Below are positions 46,630 to 55,500 of a stretch of 64,000 nucleotides of DNA, in pieces. Source of the DNA: Alicyclobacillus sp. SO9 (lineage in GTDB: Bacteria; Bacillota; Bacilli; Alicyclobacillales; Alicyclobacillaceae); the NCBI RefSeq assembly GCF_016406125.1, contig NZ_CP066339.1, positions 1,674,001-1,738,000 of the forward strand, in the 5' to 3' direction. Below the pieces are notes generated by a model. It ran no database searches and was not told where the DNA came from. It worked only from the letters and a program-made list of their open reading frames with translations. Position numbers and translations under genes: made by a program. How positions within the stretch are numbered: position 1 is the stretch's first letter; each line of letters opens with the position of its first letter.

Positions 46630-47721
46630 ATGATGACAATGAATGTCGGACTAATTGGTTGCGGTTTTATTGGGAAGAAACATGCAAAGAGCATTGCGAG
46701 TGCCCATGACATTCGTTTACGGGCTGTTTGCGACACGGAGACGGACCGGGCGGCGGAACTTAGAAGATACTACGCATCGCTGACGCAAGACCCGCTCGAG
46801 ATAGAAAGCTACCAGTTCTATGAATCGCTGCTGGAGAATCCTCAACTGGATACTATCGCAATCACTGTACCAAGCGGCCTGCACTACCGCATTGCACGGG
46901 AAGCACTGCTGAGAGGTAAGCATGTTGTTCTGGAAAAACCCATGACCCTGTCGTTGATAGAAGCAAGATCATTGATTCAAATTGCAGAGACCAGGCAAAG
47001 GAAGTTAATTGTGTGTCACCAGAAACGGTTCTTCCCACATTTAAGAAGCATCAAGGGGTTAATGGACCGACGAGGACTTGGCAGAGTGGTCACTGCCTCC
47101 CTCTCGTTAATGTACAACCGCAACGACAATTACTACAACCAAAGTGCGTGGCGAGGGACGTGGAAAATGGACGGCGGTGTCCTGTTGAATCAAGCTATCC
47201 ACGACATCGATATTCTTCTCTGGCTCACGGGACAGCCAAGGACTGTACAGGGTTTCGTAGAACGTTTGATTCGCCCCATCGAAGCAGAGGACACGGCAGC
47301 GGCCGCCATTGTCTTGGAGAACGGGACTCTGCTGACGATTGACGCTACGGTATGTGCAACAGAGGGGACTTCGAGGGAGGCCGTAGCCGTCACAGGAAGC
47401 GCCGGAGCGTTTGTTCTCGAAGGAAAGAACTTAAAGCCGACTTACTGGAACGTGCCGGGTGTCGAGGAGCCAGTTGTTTCTGCAGTGGACCCCTATGCTC
47501 AGTTATACCAGGATGTTCACGACTCGATTTACAACAATTGTCCGCCTCTGGTTGAAGCCGTCGAAGCGGTGACTGCACTCGAAACCATTTTTGCGATTTA
47601 TCGATCTTCTGTTTTGGAGAAAGCCGTCACGCTTCCATTGAACACCATGTCCACACTCATTATGAAAGATAAACTGCAGCGAAGAGCAGCGGTACGATGT
47701 CAAGGCCCTAAGGTGACATAA
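46630..47721 (+). CDS. Gfo/Idh/MocA sugar-nucleotide oxidoreductase (WbpB/WlbA-like)
   Basis: 363 residues. Rossmann loop LIGCGFIGKKHAKSI, EKPMTLSLIEA, and the C-terminal active-site pattern WRGTWKMDGGVLLNQAIHDIDILLW with His-x3-Asp, as in WlbA/WbpB, which oxidise C3 of UDP-GlcNAc-uronate. Starts: three in-frame ATGs within 10 bases; the first is used, with GGTGAGAG upstream. The IS110 element inserted behind it separates this gene from its probable partners. Confidence 0.82.
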   Translation: MMTMNVGLIGCGFIGKKHAKSIASAHDIRLRAVCDTETDRAAELRRYYASLTQDPLEIESYQFYESLLENPQLDTIAITVPSGLHYRIAREALLRGKHVVLEKPMTLSLIEARSLIQIAETRQRKLIVCHQKRFFPHLRSIKGLMDRRGLGRVVTASLSLMYNRNDNYYNQSAWRGTWKMDGGVLLNQAIHDIDILLWLTGQPRTVQGFVERLIRPIEAEDTAAAAIVLENGTLLTIDATVCATEGTSREAVAVTGSAGAFVLEGKNLKPTYWNVPGVEEPVVSAVDPYAQLYQDVHDSIYNNCPPLVEAVEAVTALETIFAIYRSSVLEKAVTLPLNTMSTLIMKDKLQRRAAVRCQGPKVT

Positions 47722-47853
47722 TATTTGTCGAATTGCTACTACGTTGGACGTGGTGCCAAAATTAGCAATACTCAACTAAGCCCACCCTACCTAGATTTTT
47801 AAAATATGGTGAAAAACCTAGGAACTGGTGGATAGAGGTCGATCGCGGTAAGT

Positions 47854-49104
47854 TTATGCGCGTTGTCGGACCCCTCCTTCCGGAGTGTAAAGTCGGTTGG
47901 TCTTTAGCAGATAGAAGACCACTCGCATCAGTTTCCGGGCTGTAAGCGCAAGGGTACGTCCCTCGGCAAATTCCTTTGGCTCCGCTCTCTTCTTGGCATA
48001 GTACTCGGCGAAAACAGGGTCGTGCACCCGGACACTGTTTGCCGCTTCAACCATGTAGTACTTGAGGTAGCGGTTGCCAGAATGAATCAGTCGAGTTCGG
48101 TTGGCTGTGAATTTCCCGGACTGGTGAACGGTCCAAGCGAGCCCGGCGTGTTTAGCGGCTTCCGCGTGGCTCTTAAACTGGCTTACATCCAGCTCAGCTA
48201 CAATGCCGGAAGCAAGAATGGGACCGATACCGGGAATGGAATCAAGGGTTTGCGGGATCGTCGCCAAGTGGTCCTCAATTCCTTTGCGTAGTGCCTTCAG
48301 TTGCTCTTGTACCGTTCGAATCACGCGAATACTAGAAGCCATTGCGAGATTGACCGAGTCCGACATCGACTGGGGTAGCCGGTACGAGGAGCGAGCAGCC
48401 TTCTGTAGCACTTTAGCAACGACCTCAGGATTTTCGAATCGGTTCTTGCCATGTGCCACAAGGAATTCAATGAGACGCTCAAGGGGCATCTCACAGAGTT
48501 CCTCAACGGATTCGAATTCCTCCATGACAGCAATGGAAGTTGCCGAGAGCTTGTTTCTCTTAAAGGGACCTGTGCTGCTGTAGTCACTGAACTTGAGATA
48601 CAAGTTCGTCATGAGGAAGTTGCTCTCTCTAGACAGATCCTGCATCAGGTGGTAGCGGGCTCGCGTCAAGCGCTGCAACGCCATGAGCGGCTCGCTCCAG
48701 GTAAAGGGATGCGGGAGAAGGCCTGTCCGAAGCTTAGCTGCGATAAACCAGGCATCTACTCTATCGTTCTTGGGGGCACTCAGGTAATGGGATTTCTTAA
48801 ACTCCCTGATAAGACTGGGGTTAAAGACGTAGACCCTACGCTGAACACCAAAGTCCAAATGACGTTGCAGATACATGGCGGCATGGGTTGAGTAGCATCC
48901 AGTATGTTCGAGACCAAAGAGAATCTCTTCAGCCTGTTTCTGTTTTGCCAGCTTGGAGATACGATCCTGAAACTCTAAAATCCCAGGACGATTGTTGGTA
49001 ACGGTGAATCGACTCACAGGTCGTTTCTCATCGTCCTGTGTTAAGCAGCAAACCACGTTCTCTTGGCTGCCTACATCAATTCCGACAAACAAGGAGGAAG
49101 TCAA
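47854..49104 (-). CDS. IS110-family transposase
   Basis: 416 residues. The N-terminal RuvC-like DEDD domain opens with LFVGIDVGSQENVVC (first Asp) and contains FGLEHTGCYS and PKNDRVDAWFIAAKL. The C-terminal Transposase_20 domain shows IPGIGPILASGIVAELDVSQFKSHAEAAKHAGL and the serine in HSGNRYLKYYMVEAA. Start: TTG 7 bases after AAGGAGGTG. The gene appears intact, so the element may be active. In this family the DEDD and Ser residues work together with a bridge RNA. Confidence 0.93.
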   Translation of the reverse strand: MTSSLFVGIDVGSQENVVCCLTQDDEKRPVSRFTVTNNRPGILEFQDRISKLAKQKQAEEILFGLEHTGCYSTHAAMYLQRHLDFGVQRRVYVFNPSLIREFKKSHYLSAPKNDRVDAWFIAAKLRTGLLPHPFTWSEPLMALQRLTRARYHLMQDLSRESNFLMTNLYLKFSDYSSTGPFKRNKLSATSIAVMEEFESVEELCEMPLERLIEFLVAHGKNRFENPEVVAKVLQKAARSSYRLPQSMSDSVNLAMASSIRVIRTVQEQLKALRKGIEDHLATIPQTLDSIPGIGPILASGIVAELDVSQFKSHAEAAKHAGLAWTVHQSGKFTANRTRLIHSGNRYLKYYMVEAANSVRVHDPVFAEYYAKKRAEPKEFAEGRTLALTARKLMRVVFYLLKTNRLYTPEGGVRQRA

Positions 49105-49440
49105 TATAATCACCTCCTTCAGGTTGGGATGCAGATGCCTGCGACCTCGGGATGACCCTGGGAAACCCATGAACGACAGCCTTGCGAGCTATTGGAATAC
49201 ACCAGACGTCATCGGTGCACGAGCCTCCTTCTGCTGGCAGGAGGGATGACGGACCGGGAAACAGTCAGCGTGTAGGTCTATTCCATGGGGCCAGGGGAAC
49301 AATCTTTCCTCGGAAGACACCCTCAGATGAGGGGCAACGGGAGGGATAGGAACATTCCCTTGGTAGACACCTACGGCTATTTTCCCAAGATCAGCCCGAG
49401 GTCGTAAACACTCACTTTGTCACAGAAAGGTCTATCAACA
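49105..49440 (-). ncRNA. Predicted IS110 bridge-RNA region
   Basis: Non-coding 5' flank of the transposase, conserved in place with the bridge RNA of IS110-group elements (IS621). It has inverted repeats such as CCTCATCTGAGG, and twice the word GGTGTCT(A/T)CC with AAGGGAA/GAGGAAA behind it, suiting two similar loops. Exact ends are not visible. Confidence 0.45.
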
Positions 49441-49543
49441 TTTGATTAGGTTTTCAAGGAACAGAAATTTAATAGAGCAACTACATTATGGTTTTACGTA
49501 AACCAATTCAGCAGCTGTTCTTAATATACAAGGAGGGATACAG

Positions 49544-50518
49544 ATGTATAAGCAATCCCGAATTCTCGTCACAGGCGGCGCTGGATTCCTTGGCAGTCAA
49601 CTGATTCGCCGCCTGGCAGCTGAAGAGCCTCGTCACATCACTGTGCTGGATGACTTGTTTACTGGAAATGAGAACAGTATTTTGCGACAAGACAACATTA
49701 CATTTGTCCACGGATCCGTTACAGACAGCACTCTAGTTCGAACTTTGCTGCAGGATGCTGACTATGTTTTTCATTTTGCAGCTCGCAACATGCTGCTCTC
49801 CATCCCTTATCCTGAGTCGGATTTCACAGTTAACGCCATGGGTACACTACAGCTTTTGCTCAACCTGTTGCCGCAGCGAAATCATGTAAAGAGATTCGTT
49901 TATGCGTCGACTTCCTCCATCTACGGGAACGCCAAGGAATTGCCGATAACAGAGGAACGGTTTCACGTCAGTACTCCGTATGCCGCCAGCAAATTTGCCG
50001 GGGAACTCTTGGTCGCAGCGTATTGTGAATCCTTTGGTCTGCCGGCAACAGCAGTACGGTTCTCAAATGTCTACGGACCGGGCCAGGTAAGTTCCAACCC
50101 GTACTGCGGGGTCGTTTCAAAGTTCATGCAGGCTGTTGTGGACGGCGTTCCGATGACTGTTTATGACGATGGAGAGCAGTCTCGTGATTTTACTTACGTA
50201 GATGATGCCATCAATGCGGTTTTACTGGCCGGCCTATCGAAGAGGACTGAAGGTCAGGTAATGAATGTCGGAACCGGGGTCGAAACCACTGTAAACCAGT
50301 TAGCAGCTCTCATCGCTGAAATTGCGAATCACGTGGATTATCCGGTGAGGCATACGACGAAGAGAAAAGTTGATACCGTTCGGCGTCGCGTCATGGATAC
50401 AACCAGACTCCGTCAGTTGACAGGCTGGGAACCGCAAGTGTCTTTGCGAGAAGGGCTGATGAATACATGGGAGTGGTTTGTGAAGGAGAATCAAAGCCAC
50501 AATTCTGCGGGGAAATAG
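49544..50518 (+). CDS. NAD-dependent epimerase/dehydratase (GalE/WbpP-like)
   Basis: 324 residues, extended SDR: TGGAGFLGSQLIRRL, DYVFHFAARN, VYASTSSIYGNAKE and the catalytic Tyr-x3-Lys in TPYAASKFAGE, with RFSNVYGPGQ. Probably a C4-epimerase of UDP-sugars, though the substrate is unknown. ATG with CAAGGAGGG upstream. First intact gene right of the IS. Confidence 0.85.
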   Translation: MYKQSRILVTGGAGFLGSQLIRRLAAEEPRHITVLDDLFTGNENSILRQDNITFVHGSVTDSTLVRTLLQDADYVFHFAARNMLLSIPYPESDFTVNAMGTLQLLLNLLPQRNHVKRFVYASTSSIYGNAKELPITEERFHVSTPYAASKFAGELLVAAYCESFGLPATAVRFSNVYGPGQVSSNPYCGVVSKFMQAVVDGVPMTVYDDGEQSRDFTYVDDAINAVLLAGLSKRTEGQVMNVGTGVETTVNQLAALIAEIANHVDYPVRHTTKRKVDTVRRRVMDTTRLRQLTGWEPQVSLREGLMNTWEWFVKENQSHNSAGK

Positions 50519-50600
50519 TCCTGAATTGCGGGTCATCCACAGGACACTGCAGCCAATCAAGATGATGCTGGAGACCACCAGCGAGAGAGGAGAGGGAGTC

Positions 50601-51347
50601 GTGGAACGCGAGACATCAAATGCTGTGGTGCATCAGACTGCAATCCTCGGAGAGCGTGTGAAGTTGGGGTGGAATGTTGTTATCGCAGAAAACGTGAAGA
50701 TTGGTGATGACGTGAACATTGAAGACAATGTCGTAGTGAGGGAAGGGACTGTGGTTGGAAGCGGATCGGCCGTAGGCAGTAACTCAGTCTTGGGAAAAGC
50801 TCCGATAACGAACCTGCGTATAAAACGAAAGCCCAAGGCGTTACCCCCACTAGAGATAGGGAACAACGTCAGTATTGGTGCAGGAGTGGTGATAAACAGG
50901 GGCTCTGTTATTGGCAACGGTGTTTTAGTAGGAGACTTGGCATCGATTCGAGAGCGTGTTTCGATTGCTGCGAATTCAGTCATTGGAAGGTCTGCTTCAA
51001 TCGAGTTAAACACGAAAATTGGCAACCGTGTCGTCGTGGAAACGGGAGCATACATTACAGGAGACAGCATTTTGGAAGATGACGTATTTGTTGGGCCGGA
51101 AGTTTCGACTTCCAACGATAAATACATGGGACTGAGACCCTACCCCTATCAAGGTTCCATTATTAGACAAGGCGCAAGAATCGGCAACAATGCCACACTG
51201 TTGCCTGGTGTGGAGATTGGCATCGGCGCTGTTGTGGGTGCAGGTGCAGTTGTGACACAAGCTGTAAATGCAAATCAGGTGGCAGTTGGCGTACCTGCCA
51301 GAGAAATCGGTCAGGTATCAAGTTTGTTTCACAAAGACGATGAGTAA
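50601..51347 (+). CDS. Left-handed beta-helix N-acetyltransferase (WbpD/WlbB-like)
   Basis: 248 residues made of hexapeptide repeats (VHQTAILGERVKLGWNVVIAENVKIGDDVNI and so on), with an inserted loop near residues 60-85 (APITNLRIKRKPKALPP) and a C-terminal VGVPAREIG. This is the shape of WbpD/WlbB, which acetylate the 3-amino group of UDP-GlcNAc3NA from acetyl-CoA. GTG start with GGAGAGGGAG upstream; a longer frame from 50526 lacks a ribosome site. Sits directly before the aminotransferase that would supply its substrate. Confidence 0.85.
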   Translation: MERETSNAVVHQTAILGERVKLGWNVVIAENVKIGDDVNIEDNVVVREGTVVGSGSAVGSNSVLGKAPITNLRIKRKPKALPPLEIGNNVSIGAGVVINRGSVIGNGVLVGDLASIRERVSIAANSVIGRSASIELNTKIGNRVVVETGAYITGDSILEDDVFVGPEVSTSNDKYMGLRPYPYQGSIIRQGARIGNNATLLPGVEIGIGAVVGAGAVVTQAVNANQVAVGVPAREIGQVSSLFHKDDE

Positions 51348-51380
51348 GACCAACGGGTAGAAAGTTAGGCAGGTGAACCC

Positions 51381-52493
51381 ATGATGGGAAAAATCCCAGT
51401 TATTGATTTGTCGTATCAATGGCAGTCTGTAAAAACCGAGTCTCTGAGCGTGCTCGAAGAAGTACTGAATCAGGGACAGTACATTTTAGGAAATCATGTT
51501 GCCGCTCTTGAACAGGAGGTAGCTGAATACACTGGAAATCGATACGGCGTAGGCGTGGGTAATGGAACAGACGCGCTCACTTTGGCACTGCACGGACTTG
51601 GTGTGGGGGCAGGTGATGAGGTCATTACAACACCGTTTACGTTTTTTGCGACTGCAGAAGCGATTGCAGCTGTAGGGGCAATACCGGTGTTTGCGGATAT
51701 AGACCCGAAAACGTTTGTGATTACGGCTGAGACAGTGAAAGAGAAAATCTCATCGAAAACAAAAGCGATTCTGCCAGTGCACATTTTTGGACTGATGGCA
51801 GATATGAAAAGCCTTCAGGAGTTGGCTCGGGCAGACGGTTTGAAACTTGTTGAAGACGCCTGTCAGGCGATTGGAGCCAAGCAGGATTCGCGTGGCATTG
51901 GCGTGTACAGCGACGCTGCTGCGGTCTCTTTCTTTCCCACAAAGAACCTCGGTTCCTATGGGGACGGGGGAATGGTTCTCATGGAAGATGAAGAATTAGC
52001 GGCTCGCATCAAGCGATTACGCGTTCACGGGAGCACTCAAAAATACAGGCATGCGGAGCTGGGCTGGAACAGCCGTTTAGATGAAATTCAAGCTGCTTTA
52101 CTTCGGATTAAACTGAGAAAACTGGACGAATGGACAAAACAAAGACAGACCCTGGCTGCTCGTTATCAGGAGGCTCTCAATCAAGTCCCAATCCAACTGC
52201 CTTCCTCTCCAAGAGATACGGAGCATGTCTACCATCTCTATACCATCCTTGCACAGGATCGCGATGGACTGAAGCAGCATTTATCCAACCAGCAAATTGG
52301 CAGTTCCGTTTATTACCCTTTGCCTCTGCATTTACAACCGGCTTTGGCGGGATTGGGGTATCAGAAAGGGGCTTTGCCTGCAGCGGAAGATGTATCAGAA
52401 CACTGCTTGAGTTTGCCCTTGTACCCTGGTATGGAGGAGCAGCAGCAGGATGAAGTTATCAAAGCTGTAAAAGCGTATTTTGCAGGTGCTTAG
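51381..52493 (+). CDS. DegT/DnrJ/EryC1-family aminotransferase (WbpE/WlbC-like)
   Basis: 370 residues. PLP Lys in FFPTKNLGSYGDGG (about residue 185), DLSYQWQSVKTE start, GNGTDALTLALHGLGVGAGDEVITTPFTFFATAEAI and VEDACQAIGA. In the WbpABDE pathway it puts an amino group on C3 of the keto-sugar made by the Gfo/Idh/MocA enzyme. Two ATGs three bases apart; the first is used. It lies 33 bp after the acetyltransferase. Confidence 0.9.
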   Translation: MMGKIPVIDLSYQWQSVKTESLSVLEEVLNQGQYILGNHVAALEQEVAEYTGNRYGVGVGNGTDALTLALHGLGVGAGDEVITTPFTFFATAEAIAAVGAIPVFADIDPKTFVITAETVKEKISSKTKAILPVHIFGLMADMKSLQELARADGLKLVEDACQAIGAKQDSRGIGVYSDAAAVSFFPTKNLGSYGDGGMVLMEDEELAARIKRLRVHGSTQKYRHAELGWNSRLDEIQAALLRIKLRKLDEWTKQRQTLAARYQEALNQVPIQLPSSPRDTEHVYHLYTILAQDRDGLKQHLSNQQIGSSVYYPLPLHLQPALAGLGYQKGALPAAEDVSEHCLSLPLYPGMEEQQQDEVIKAVKAYFAGA

Positions 52494-52590
52494 CGTACTT
52501 GTCCTAAGTTTTACGCTTCGCGTTGCATACAAGTGTGGGGTGTGCGAACAGCACACATCTCGTGAGCGGTAGAAAGGGCGGTGACACAAA

Positions 52591-53589
52591 TTGATTACGG
52601 TGTTGCACACACCCATCGAAATAGCCGGTCAAATGGGTATTTTATGTCAAGGACTCCGCTCTGTTGGCTGGCGCGCAAACGGGTACAACTGGTTTCAGAC
52701 CTACCTCAACTATGAAAGTCCCATTGTTGAGACAGATGCTTACGAATTGCAGCACGTATTTGACCAAGTGGTTCATGCCGCTGATATCATTCATTTTCAC
52801 AACGGAGATACAATGTTGGCAGATTACAAAGATTTACAGATAGCAAAAGCGCTGAACAAAAAAATGGTCATGCATCATTGGGGAAACGATGTACGCGACG
52901 TTGAAAGACTTAATCAAAGGCTCAAATATCCTTTACCGTTGGGTTATCACAGCACTCAACAGATTCAAGACAAGTTGCAAAAGCTGTCTGCGTATATTGA
53001 TACGGCAATCATTCAAGACAATGAACTGTATGAGTTCATCAAACCCTATTACAAAAATGTATACATTCTTCCCTTAGCATTGAACACTTCTGACCTTGCG
53101 CCAGCCTATCCGGATATGACTAAGCAAAAACCGTTGCTTGTACACGCACCTACTAATGATGAATTCAAGGGAACAAAGTATGTTGAGGCTGCCATCGCTG
53201 CATTGCAGACAAGACACCAGTTCGATTACCAGCGGATTGAAAAGATGGACCACAAAACCGCGATGAGCTGGTATTCAAAAGCTGATGTTGTGATAGACCA
53301 GCTGCTTTGCGGCACCTATGGACTGTTGAGCGTGGAAGCCATGGCGATGGGAAAGCCAGTTGTCACGTATATACGAGAAGAACTGAAGCCAACGTATCCT
53401 GGACAACTGCCAATTGTTTCAGCCTCGCCGGATACATTGGAAAGCACCTTGGAGGACTTAATACTACATCCGAAGAAGCGAAGGATTTTAGGTCAACAGG
53501 GCAGGCATTATGTTGAGAAGTATCACGATGTGCGGGTTGTTACGAAACAGTTGATAGCAATCTACAAACAGGTCTACGCAGATGGATAA
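52591..53589 (+). CDS. GT4-like glycosyltransferase, module copy A
   Basis: 332 residues. The start reads ITVLHTPIEIAGQMGILCQGLRSVG, mid part IIHFHNGDTMLADYKDL and MHHWGNDVRDVERL, and the C-terminal donor lobe LLVHAPTNDEFKGTKYVE, VVIDQLLCGTYGLLSVEAMAMGKPVV. The same words recur in the gene at 54444, so the two are paralogues. TTG/ATG-type start at 52591 after GGGCGGTGA. Acceptor and sugar unknown. Confidence 0.82.
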   Translation: MITVLHTPIEIAGQMGILCQGLRSVGWRANGYNWFQTYLNYESPIVETDAYELQHVFDQVVHAADIIHFHNGDTMLADYKDLQIAKALNKKMVMHHWGNDVRDVERLNQRLKYPLPLGYHSTQQIQDKLQKLSAYIDTAIIQDNELYEFIKPYYKNVYILPLALNTSDLAPAYPDMTKQKPLLVHAPTNDEFKGTKYVEAAIAALQTRHQFDYQRIEKMDHKTAMSWYSKADVVIDQLLCGTYGLLSVEAMAMGKPVVTYIREELKPTYPGQLPIVSASPDTLESTLEDLILHPKKRRILGQQGRHYVEKYHDVRVVTKQLIAIYKQVYADG

Positions 53590-53613
53590 CCGGACGAGGG
53601 GGTGAAGCCCGCC

Positions 53614-54447
53614 ATGGACAAAGTCGCAAGTCAAGTTCAATCGTTCGAGTCGCTTCGCATAGTGCGGCTTCCAATCCTTACGTCGGTCTCTGATTTTAAG
53701 TCGCATCAATGGACGGCACAGGACCTACGGGCTTACCTTAGCGCGAACCGGTCTAATCCGAATTCATTACCGCTGTACAACGGTGTGTTATTTGATGCGG
53801 ACCTGACAAATCAGGGAGCCATGATATCACCATGGTCTATGGGATTTGGACACCTTGCCAAAATAGACGATTGGCTGGCGGTGGCGAAAGAGCTGTTTCA
53901 ACCGAAAATAAACGTCACTGCGCTGAGAGAATGTTCACAATGGTACGGAGCGAAACCTGTGGATGTCTGGATTGGATTACCGTATCCCTTCGAACAAAAG
54001 TCTGTTTTTGGGATTGTCGGGGCACAGGAGCTTCGGTTTTTAAACAATGCAGATGCACGCGCTGATGCACTGTTGTGGTGGATTGATAGGGTACTCACAA
54101 CGATGCTCACGGACCATCGGGATGTAAATGACAAAGTGTTTGAAACGACTGTGAGGATGCGGGGGTTCGTATGGACGCGGGGGACCTTCTGGGGAACGGA
54201 CCAGGAGACTTTTAGGAAGGTTGCGCAAGGACTTCACAGACGTAAACTGGCACTGGTGCGAATCCAAAATGAGAATGCAGATGATACGGACACCCATGAA
54301 CCTGGCGGTGCTTCACCTGACATCACGGTGATTCGCCCTTCCTATCGCCAACATCGAACTTCAGGATTGTATGCTTTTTTCAGTCCAGATAACAAAGTCG
54401 CCCTGGTTGAATCAGTAGCTCCCAAGAGAGGGGCGGGAGAGCCGTGA
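53614..54447 (+). CDS. DUF4855-like protein, module copy A (short form)
   Basis: 277 residues. The central part matches the gene at 55501: PVDVWIGLPYPFEQKSVFGIVGAQELRF, ALLWWIDRVLTTM and RMRGFVWTRGTFWGTDQETFRKV. This is the DUF4855 pattern, whose members look like TIM-barrel sugar-acting enzymes of unknown activity. Compared with 55501 the last about 80 residues that complete the barrel are replaced by a polar tail, so activity is doubtful. ATG chosen because GAGGGGGTG lies 9 bases upstream. Stop overlaps the next gene by four bases. Confidence 0.6.
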   Translation: MDKVASQVQSFESLRIVRLPILTSVSDFKSHQWTAQDLRAYLSANRSNPNSLPLYNGVLFDADLTNQGAMISPWSMGFGHLAKIDDWLAVAKELFQPKINVTALRECSQWYGAKPVDVWIGLPYPFEQKSVFGIVGAQELRFLNNADARADALLWWIDRVLTTMLTDHRDVNDKVFETTVRMRGFVWTRGTFWGTDQETFRKVAQGLHRRKLALVRIQNENADDTDTHEPGGASPDITVIRPSYRQHRTSGLYAFFSPDNKVALVESVAPKRGAGEP

Positions 54448-55466
54448 GAGTATTTCAAGGACCCACTGAAATCGCAGGACAAATGGGTATTATCAGCAAG
54501 GTGTTAAACAAACTGGGCGTGCATGCTGCAGCGTACAATACGTTTCACTCGTATTTGGGGTACAGAGACGGACTCTATAATGTGGACCGGTTTGAACTGC
54601 AGTGGATGATGAAAAACATCATTTCCTATTTCGACTTGTTTCATTTTCACTACGCGGATACGCTCTGTGAGAATTACTGTGACCTTGCGGAAATACACCG
54701 TGTGGGCAAGTCGGTACTCATGCATCATTGGGGAAATGATGTACGGATCCATGAACTTGCAGCACAAAACAATCCGTATGTGTATACCGGTGATTCACCC
54801 CCTTCAGATGTAGTTCACAAACACTTGTCCGAGTTGTCGCAATACATCACAGACGCAGTGGTTCAGGATTACGAAGTCTATCCGTATGTTGCACCGTACT
54901 ATAAACGGGTTCACGTTGTTCCCATAGCATTGGATGTCGGCGCGGTTACGCCTCGCTTTCCATCACTGACAGCGTCTAAGCCTCTTGTTGTTCATGCACC
55001 CACAAATCCATTATTCAAAGGGACAGTACATGTAGAACAGGCAATAGAGCGGTTGTACAAAGAGGGTGTACAGTTTCGCTACAAGCGAATTGAGAAGATG
55101 GCAAACAAAGATGCTGTTCGCTTATACCAAGAGGCTGATATTGTTGTCGATCAAGTCCTGTGCGGTTCCTACGGACTCCTGGCCGTCGAATCGATGAGCC
55201 TGGGAAAACCGGTGATTGGCTATATTCGTGAGGATTTAAAAGAGGCATTTCCAGAAGTGCCTCCCATTGTATCAGCGAATCCGGACTCGCTGTTTGAAGT
55301 ACTTCGAACAGTGATACAAAACCCCGAACTACGGCTGGTACATGGAAAAAAGGGACGAGAATATGCACTGAGGTATCACAGTGCAGAAACAGTTGTAAAA
55401 CAATTACTTCGGATTTATCAGAGACTTGATGAGAAATTTGATGAGAAGCTTGATGAGGAACGGTAA
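54444..55466 (+). CDS. GT4-like glycosyltransferase, module copy B
   Basis: 340 residues, paralogue of 52591: PTEIAGQMGIISKVLNKLG, LFHFHYADTLCENYCDL, LMHHWGNDVRIHEL, VVHAPTNPLFKGTVHVE and VVDQVLCGSYGLLAVESMSLGKPVI. GTG start overlapping the DUF4855 stop (GTGA). The C terminus ends with repeated DEKFDEKLDEE, coded by a 12-15-bp repeat. The donor sugar is unknown. Confidence 0.82.
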   Translation: MRVFQGPTEIAGQMGIISKVLNKLGVHAAAYNTFHSYLGYRDGLYNVDRFELQWMMKNIISYFDLFHFHYADTLCENYCDLAEIHRVGKSVLMHHWGNDVRIHELAAQNNPYVYTGDSPPSDVVHKHLSELSQYITDAVVQDYEVYPYVAPYYKRVHVVPIALDVGAVTPRFPSLTASKPLVVHAPTNPLFKGTVHVEQAIERLYKEGVQFRYKRIEKMANKDAVRLYQEADIVVDQVLCGSYGLLAVESMSLGKPVIGYIREDLKEAFPEVPPIVSANPDSLFEVLRTVIQNPELRLVHGKKGREYALRYHSAETVVKQLLRIYQRLDEKFDEKLDEER

Positions 55467-55500
55467 GAAGTCTTGAATACTCACGGTGTGAGAAATTCTG

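Larger units (their letters stand above)
47800..49440 (-). mobile_element. IS110-family insertion sequence (ends approximate)
   Basis: Contains one transposase gene and about 330 bp of non-coding sequence on its 5' side (49105-49440). IS110 elements lack clear terminal inverted repeats, so ends cannot be set by eye; 47722-47853 and 49105-49543 are the uncertain flanks. It lies between two sugar genes and breaks none of them. Confidence 0.75.

Noticed and set aside
48022-48891. Plus-strand frames antisense to the IS110 transposase
   Set aside because: Complement of a clear transposase gene; no ribosome sites.
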